From: RHKX01 sp963820055 | GTDB lineage: Bacteria > Actinomycetota > Thermoleophilia > Solirubrobacterales > 70-9 | Direction of reading: 5' to 3' | Length of the DNA stretch: 64,000 nucleotides | NCBI GenBank assembly: GCA_963820055.1 | Contig: CAWFYJ010000004.1 | Coordinates: forward strand, 558,001-622,000 | In this document: in pieces, positions 60,406 to 64,000 of the stretch | Layout of the letters: each line of letters begins with the position of its first letter | How positions within the stretch are numbered: the first letter of the stretch is position 1 | Notes under the pieces: generated by a model | Database searches by the model: none | What the model saw: only the letters and a program-made list of their open reading frames with translations | What the model was told of the DNA's origin: nothing | Position numbers and translations under genes: made by a program

Positions 60406-60440
60406 CACAGCGGGCCTTCACCGGCCCGCTGTGTCTTTTT
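60406..60440 (+). terminator. Rho-independent terminator after histone-like gene
   Basis: CACAGCGGGCC (60406-60416) and GGCCCGCTGTG (60423-60433) form an 11-bp perfect stem around a 6-base loop, followed by TCTTTTT (60434-60440). This is the clearest intrinsic terminator in the window and ends the histone-like gene transcript, together with the RNA element at 60306-60398. Confidence 0.85.
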
Positions 60441-60500
60441 GTTTGTCGGGATGGGTGGCGGGGGTTGGGACCTGGAGGGGGCTGGACCGCGGGTCCTGTC

Positions 60501-60555
60501 GCGGGGTGTGCCGCACCCGCTCGCTGACGCTCGCGGGATGTCGGCACGACCCCGC
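60501..60555. repeat. long nested hairpin, possible REP-like element
   Basis: GCGGGGT and TGCCG (60501-60507, 60509-60513) pair with CGGCA and ACCCCGC (60542-60546, 60549-60555). A second stem CCCGC/GCGGG lies inside. The apical part holds GCTCGCTGACGC (60519-60530), found inverted at 11266-11277. Confidence 0.45.
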
Positions 60556-60680
60556 GCCACCCGCGGGCCACTCGCCACCGAGGGGGTCCACAACGCCGCC
60601 CGGAGCCCGGCGAGGCGACAGAGCGGGCTCGGCTTCGGTCGAGCGGGAGACACGAGCGTCGCCGGGCAGGTGGCTTTGGT

Positions 60681-60710
60681 TTTGGCAGTGAGGGGACAGG
60701 GTGGGCGTCG
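60681..60710 (+). repeat. copy of the AbiEi/DUF559 leader element
   Basis: This element matches 27578-27607 (TTTGCAGTGAGGGG.. and GGTGGGCGTCG), which precedes the AbiEi/DUF559 gene. Here no intact gene follows: the frame downstream breaks down after a few codons. It may be the remains of a related gene's 5' end. Confidence 0.4.
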
Positions 60711-60870
60711 TGCGGATGCCGCCACTGCCGGCTCACCCCATCGCTGCAGGGTGCGGCGCGTCAGCTCTGCCGGAGCTCGCCGCCGGGCGCGGGCCTCCTT
60801 CGTCAACGCCCGTGCCGCGGGTGGCGGACCCGCGGTCCATCAACGGTCCTGGAGGCCCGCCCGACCCGGA

Positions 60871-61671
60871 CTACCCGTCGTGAGGCTTCCGCGCCGCCAC
60901 CTTCGCCTCGTACGTCTCCTCGGTCGACCCGCCGATCGCGGTCCGGACGCCTTCCTTGAAGCGGTCGGTCCGGCGATCGGGGTGGAAGCGGGCCTCGGCC
61001 TTCGCCTGCTTCTTGGGCTTGCGGTCGCCGTAGAAGCGACGGGCCCAGGGCGAGTCGGGCTTGCCGATCCGGCAGGCGCCGTACCAGGCGAGGGGCTGGA
61101 CGAGGAAGCCGAAAAGGCCGTGGAGCATCCGGTGCTTCATGAAGCAGACGATGACCGAGACCAGCCAGATCGTCAGGACGATGATCGTCGCGATGACGGT
61201 GGCGGGGTCGCCGCCCTGGATCTCGAACGGGCGGACCCCGATGACGAGGAGAGCGAGGACGAGTACCGCGATGACGGTCGCGTCGATGGACCGGCGGCCC
61301 TCCTCCGCCCAGTAGACGTCGTCGAGGTGGACCCAGAGCGCGAACTCGTCGATGGTCAGGCCGATGCCGATGCCGAAGGCGAGGGCGCAGAGGTCGTAGA
61401 TCGTTCCGGTCGCGAAGCCGGCGAAGCTGATCGAGCCGGCGACCATCATCGTGACGATGCCGAAGACGAGGTGGTGGACGTGGACGCCGCTGCCGCTGAC
61501 GACGCTGCCGGGCCACCAGGGGACGCGGGGGCTGCGCATCAGGCGGGTGCTCATTCGGATGAAGCCGAAGGAGAGGACGAAGCCGAGCAGGACGAGGAAC
61601 AGCCACTGGCGGTCGTGGGCGACGAGTTGGTCGTCCCAGAAATCGCTGATGAAAGTTCCGGAGACGACCAC
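60871..61671 (-). CDS. multipass membrane protein of unknown function
   Basis: The 266-residue protein has six or more hydrophobic segments, a conserved-looking HVHHLVFG with GIGIGLTIDEFALW in the membrane part, and a basic cytoplasmic C-terminus (WARRFYGDRKPKKQAK). The histidines and acidic residues inside the membrane could bind metal. Start GTG 61671; a TTG at 61731 is possible. It is divergent from mrp. Confidence 0.7.
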   Translation of the reverse strand: MVVSGTFISDFWDDQLVAHDRQWLFLVLLGFVLSFGFIRMSTRLMRSPRVPWWPGSVVSGSGVHVHHLVFGIVTMMVAGSISFAGFATGTIYDLCALAFGIGIGLTIDEFALWVHLDDVYWAEEGRRSIDATVIAVLVLALLVIGVRPFEIQGGDPATVIATIIVLTIWLVSVIVCFMKHRMLHGLFGFLVQPLAWYGACRIGKPDSPWARRFYGDRKPKKQAKAEARFHPDRRTDRFKEGVRTAIGGSTEETYEAKVAARKPHDG

Positions 61672-61730
61672 GGGGCCGGGAACTATCCCAGGGCACCCGC
61701 GGGCGCGGGCGCCGATGCGTCTTTGCGACA

Positions 61731-62909
61731 ATGGCCCGGATGGCGATTCCCACAGAAGCCCAGGTGACCGAGGCCCTCCGATCCGTGATCGATCCCGAGC
61801 TGCGGCGATCGATCGTCGAGCTCGAGATGGTGCGCAGCATCGACATCCATCCCGACGGGCGCGTCGACGTGGTCGTTTCGCTGACGACGCCGGGGTGCCC
61901 GATCCGCTCGCAGTTCGAGAAGGCGGTCGTCGACAACGTCGGCCCGATCGAGGGTGTGACCAGCGTCGGCGTCGGCTTCGACGTCCTCTCCGACAGCGAG
62001 AAGCAGGGCCTCCAGCAGAAGCTCGGCCGTCCCGGCGGCCTCCCCGAGGGCGCGCTGGCCAAGGTCAAGAACGTGATCTGCGTTGCCTCCGGCAAGGGCG
62101 GCGTCGGCAAGTCGACGATGACTTCGAACCTCGCGGCGGCACTCGCCTCCGAGGGTAAGCGCGTCGGCGCCCTCGACTGCGACGTCTACGGCTACTCGAT
62201 CCCGCGCATGCTCGGCGTCAACAGCCGGCCCGAGGTGAACGCCGAGCGCAAGATCATCCCGCTCGATTCCCCGACCGGCGTCAAGGTCATGTCGATCGGC
62301 TTCTTCGTCGAGGAGAACGCGGCGGTCGTCTGGCGCGGGCCGATGCTCCACAAGGCAATCCAGCAGTTCCTCGAGGACGTCGACTGGGGCGAGCTCGACT
62401 ACCTGTTGCTCGACCTGCCGCCCGGTACCGGCGACGTCTCGATGACCCTCGCTCAGCTCCTTCCGCAGGCCAAGATCCTCGTCGTCACGACGCCGCAGCC
62501 GGCCGCGCAGAGCGTCGCCGCCCGCGCCGCCGAGATGGCCTCCAAGGTCGACCTCGAGGTGCTCGGCGTGATCGAGAACATGTCCGGCTTCACGGCGCCC
62601 GACGGTCAGCGCTTCACGATCTTCGGCGAGGGCGGAGGCCAGACGCTGTCCGACGACCTCGACGTCCCGTTGCTCGGCAAAGTGCCGCTCGAGGAGGCGC
62701 TCCGCGTGCACGCCGACGGCGGCGACCCGCTCGTCACCTCCGAGCCGGACACCCCTGCAGCGATCGCGATCCGCCAGGCGGCGCGGGGCATCATCGCCTC
62801 GACGCCCGTCGAGCTGCCGCTCATGGAGGCTGTCCTCGCCGCGGCGCCTCCTCCCTCCGCGGAGCCGATCGGCGGCATGGAGCTTCCGGTCGTCCAAGCC
62901 GGGGGCTGA
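61731..62909 (+). CDS. Mrp/ApbC family iron-sulfur carrier ATPase
   Basis: The 392-residue protein has an N-terminal MIP18/DUF59 domain (VIDPELRRSIVELEMV, TTPGCPI) and a P-loop ATPase: CVASGKGGVGKST (deviant Walker A), DCDVYGYSIPRMLG, DYLLLDLPPGTGD and VIENMSGF. Mrp/ApbC proteins load Fe-S clusters onto apoproteins. The C-terminal CxxC of some members is not present here, which also occurs in other bacteria. Start ATG 61731 (ATG 61740 possible). Confidence 0.93.
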   Translation: MARMAIPTEAQVTEALRSVIDPELRRSIVELEMVRSIDIHPDGRVDVVVSLTTPGCPIRSQFEKAVVDNVGPIEGVTSVGVGFDVLSDSEKQGLQQKLGRPGGLPEGALAKVKNVICVASGKGGVGKSTMTSNLAAALASEGKRVGALDCDVYGYSIPRMLGVNSRPEVNAERKIIPLDSPTGVKVMSIGFFVEENAAVVWRGPMLHKAIQQFLEDVDWGELDYLLLDLPPGTGDVSMTLAQLLPQAKILVVTTPQPAAQSVAARAAEMASKVDLEVLGVIENMSGFTAPDGQRFTIFGEGGGQTLSDDLDVPLLGKVPLEEALRVHADGGDPLVTSEPDTPAAIAIRQAARGIIASTPVELPLMEAVLAAAPPPSAEPIGGMELPVVQAGG

Positions 62910-62940
62910 CCCCCCGCCCTCCGGGCCGCTCGGGCGCCGT

Positions 62941-63882
62941 CTAGCCGTCCGGGTCGTCCGCCGCCATCATCGCCACGGCCAACGTCAGCGTCGACAGCAC
63001 GCCGAGGACGAGGATCGCGCCGGCCGAGAGCAGGAAGCCCGCGCTGGTGCTCGTCCAGGGGATGCCCCGGTAGCTGAGCGCCCCGAGGGCGAACACACCG
63101 AGGCCGCCGAGGGCGAAGGCGAGGAGGCCGAGATCGGTGGTGTAGAGGCGAAGTCGCGGCAACGAGCGGTCTCCGCCCTCGCTCTCGGCGCGGTCGGGGA
63201 AGGCATGGCTGAGCGCTGCGCAGGCCGCGGCGACGGCGATGACGACGAGGAACGCGCCGACCGCATCGCTCGGGCGGTGCCAACCCGCGGCGACGACCGC
63301 AATCCCGAACGCCGAGCCGAAGACGCCGGCGCCGAGCGCCGTCGGCAGCAGCAGGCGGCGGGGGACGACGAGCATCGCCGCGACCGCGACGGACATCCCG
63401 ACCGTCGTGTGGCCCGACGGATAGGAGTTGTCGAAGATCAGGCTCGGGACGATCTGCGGACGCTCGAGCAGGAAGTGCTTGAGGACCTCCGTCGTGAAGA
63501 CCGAGATCGCGATCGACGAGGCGGCGAGAAGAGCGAGCCGGGGGCGGCGGCGGACCACTGCCACGGCGGCGACGAGGGCGATCGCAAGGACCAGGGAGCC
63601 GATCGAGACGATCCGCAGAAAGCTGTCGGCCTGAGCCGCCCGCGAGGCGAAGAAGTCGTGACCGACGAAGGCGTGCTCGTCGAGCCGTTGTCCCCAGTAC
63701 GTCCGTACTACCAGCAGGTAGAGGGCGAAGACCGCGGCGGCCGATCCGGCCGACAGCAGAACTAGGCCGCGGGGAAGCCTCCGCCAGAGGCCGGCCGTCG
63801 ATTCCCCACTGCGGGGGCCCTCCGGCGCCCTACTTGTTGGCGAAGTAGTCGGCGTTGAGCTGGGCGAACTGCGCCCACTCAC
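62941..63882 (-). CDS. PAP2-family membrane phosphatase
   Basis: The protein has about 313 residues with the PAP2 motifs LKHFLLERPQ, SYPSGHT and WHRPSD, and six hydrophobic segments in the PAP2 order. It ends in a second block of membrane segments after PRLRLYTTDLG. The start is uncertain: GTG 63882 overlaps the ferredoxin gene by 53 bases, and no later ATG/GTG/TTG fits before the first membrane segment. Function as lipid phosphatase is by family only. Confidence 0.72.
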   Translation of the reverse strand: MSGRSSPSSTPTTSPTSRAPEGPRSGESTAGLWRRLPRGLVLLSAGSAAAVFALYLLVVRTYWGQRLDEHAFVGHDFFASRAAQADSFLRIVSIGSLVLAIALVAAVAVVRRRPRLALLAASSIAISVFTTEVLKHFLLERPQIVPSLIFDNSYPSGHTTVGMSVAVAAMLVVPRRLLLPTALGAGVFGSAFGIAVVAAGWHRPSDAVGAFLVVIAVAAACAALSHAFPDRAESEGGDRSLPRLRLYTTDLGLLAFALGGLGVFALGALSYRGIPWTSTSAGFLLSAGAILVLGVLSTLTLAVAMMAADDPDG

Positions 63883-64000
63883 CGGGAAGCTGGTCCTCGG
63901 CGAAGCACGCGTCGACCGGGCAGGCCTCCACGCAGGCATCGCAATCGATGCACTCGTCGGGATCGATGAAGAGCTGCTTCGCCGATTCGTAGTCCGGCTC
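63830..64000 (-). CDS. ferredoxin, C-terminal part (7Fe/4Fe type)
   Basis: The reading frame runs off the window edge and gives 56 residues. CIDCDACVEACPVDA is a 4Fe-4S motif (CxxCxxCxxxCP), preceded by LFIDPDE. The short tail GEWAQFAQLNADYFANK fits the actinobacterial 7Fe ferredoxin FdxA pattern, whose first cluster would lie upstream outside the window. It carries electrons to cytoplasmic redox enzymes. Confidence 0.85.
   Translation of the reverse strand, partial: EPDYESAKQLFIDPDECIDCDACVEACPVDACFAEDQLPGEWAQFAQLNADYFANK

Larger units (their letters stand above)
60441..60870. other. 430-base gene-free stretch rich in inverted repeats
   Basis: No coding gene is supported. It holds hairpins at 60484-60496 (GGACC-GCG-GGTCC), 60501-60555 and 60815-60835 (CCGCGGGT-ggcgg-ACCCGCGG), and the AbiEi-leader-like element at 60681-60710. 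It sits between convergent genes and may end the leftward transcript from 61671. Confidence 0.5.

Overview
The window is a 64 kb piece of a very GC-rich bacterial chromosome, densely packed with ordinary genes on both strands. The gene content suggests an actinobacterium. Supporting genes are a histone H1-like Lys/Ala-rich protein, a DUF2342 zinc metalloprotease, a PAC2 protein, a 7Fe-type ferredoxin, a CobA-HemD fusion and an AbiEi/DUF559 protein. Many mRNAs look leaderless. My best guess from general familiarity is the class Thermoleophilia (Solirubrobacterales-like), but no rRNA or phylogenetic marker was checked. There is no prophage, insertion sequence, CRISPR array or complete tRNA or rRNA gene.

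Layout. 1-6126: end of an MBL-fold hydrolase, then a leftward operon (TlpA-like thioredoxin lipoprotein, two tandem NfeD proteins, an SPFH/band-7 protein, a frameshifted galT, a hypothetical). 6284-11172: DEAD/DEAH helicase, biotin ligase, and an ABC-2 export pair. 11285-18318: a leftward heme operon (ccmA, ccmB, ccmC, ccmD, hemA, hemC, cobA-hemD, SAM hydrolase). 18392-27543: small membrane and secreted proteins, Nudix, arginase-like, acetyltransferase, aldehyde dehydrogenase, rarA, DUF1385, a short FtsH-like protease and methylmalonyl-CoA epimerase. 27634-33336: AbiEi/DUF559 protein, BtrH-like protein, membrane protein, lipid kinase, PAP2 phosphatase and ychF. 33518-42452: transglycosylase/peptidase, AttH-like protein, SSADH, YdeI-like protein, msrA, a secreted protein and fumC. 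42529-51627: ileS, trxA, Dpm1-like glycosyltransferase, polX, otsB, two half-size TSUP transporters and arfB. 51656-64000: YhaM-like HD nuclease, PAC2, secreted protein, UvrD-like helicase-nuclease, IMPase, DUF2342, histone-like protein, a structured intergenic region, membrane protein, Mrp, PAP2 and ferredoxin.

How genes work together. The clearest pathway unit is heme supply: HemA and HemC make the early tetrapyrrole precursors, CobA-HemD makes uroporphyrinogen III and its methylated siroheme/cobalamin precursor, and CcmABCD handles heme for cytochrome c maturation. NfeD plus SPFH is a known membrane quality-control pairing. The IMPase-DUF2342, ileS-membrane protein, PAP2-ychF and TSUP-TSUP-arfB groups are short operons with overlapping or nearly touching genes.

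The most unusual signals are: a tandem NfeD pair in which one copy has lost its protease dyad; a UvrD-like helicase whose Walker A lysine is arginine; a regular arrangement of TANNNT -10 boxes 6-9 nt before start codons, including back-to-back overlapping -10 boxes between divergent genes; a cloverleaf- or pseudoknot-forming segment followed by a strong terminator behind the histone-like gene; and a short element shared by the AbiEi/DUF559 leader and the same intergenic region. I found no clear new multi-gene system. The structured RNA behind the histone-like gene is the best candidate for something undescribed.
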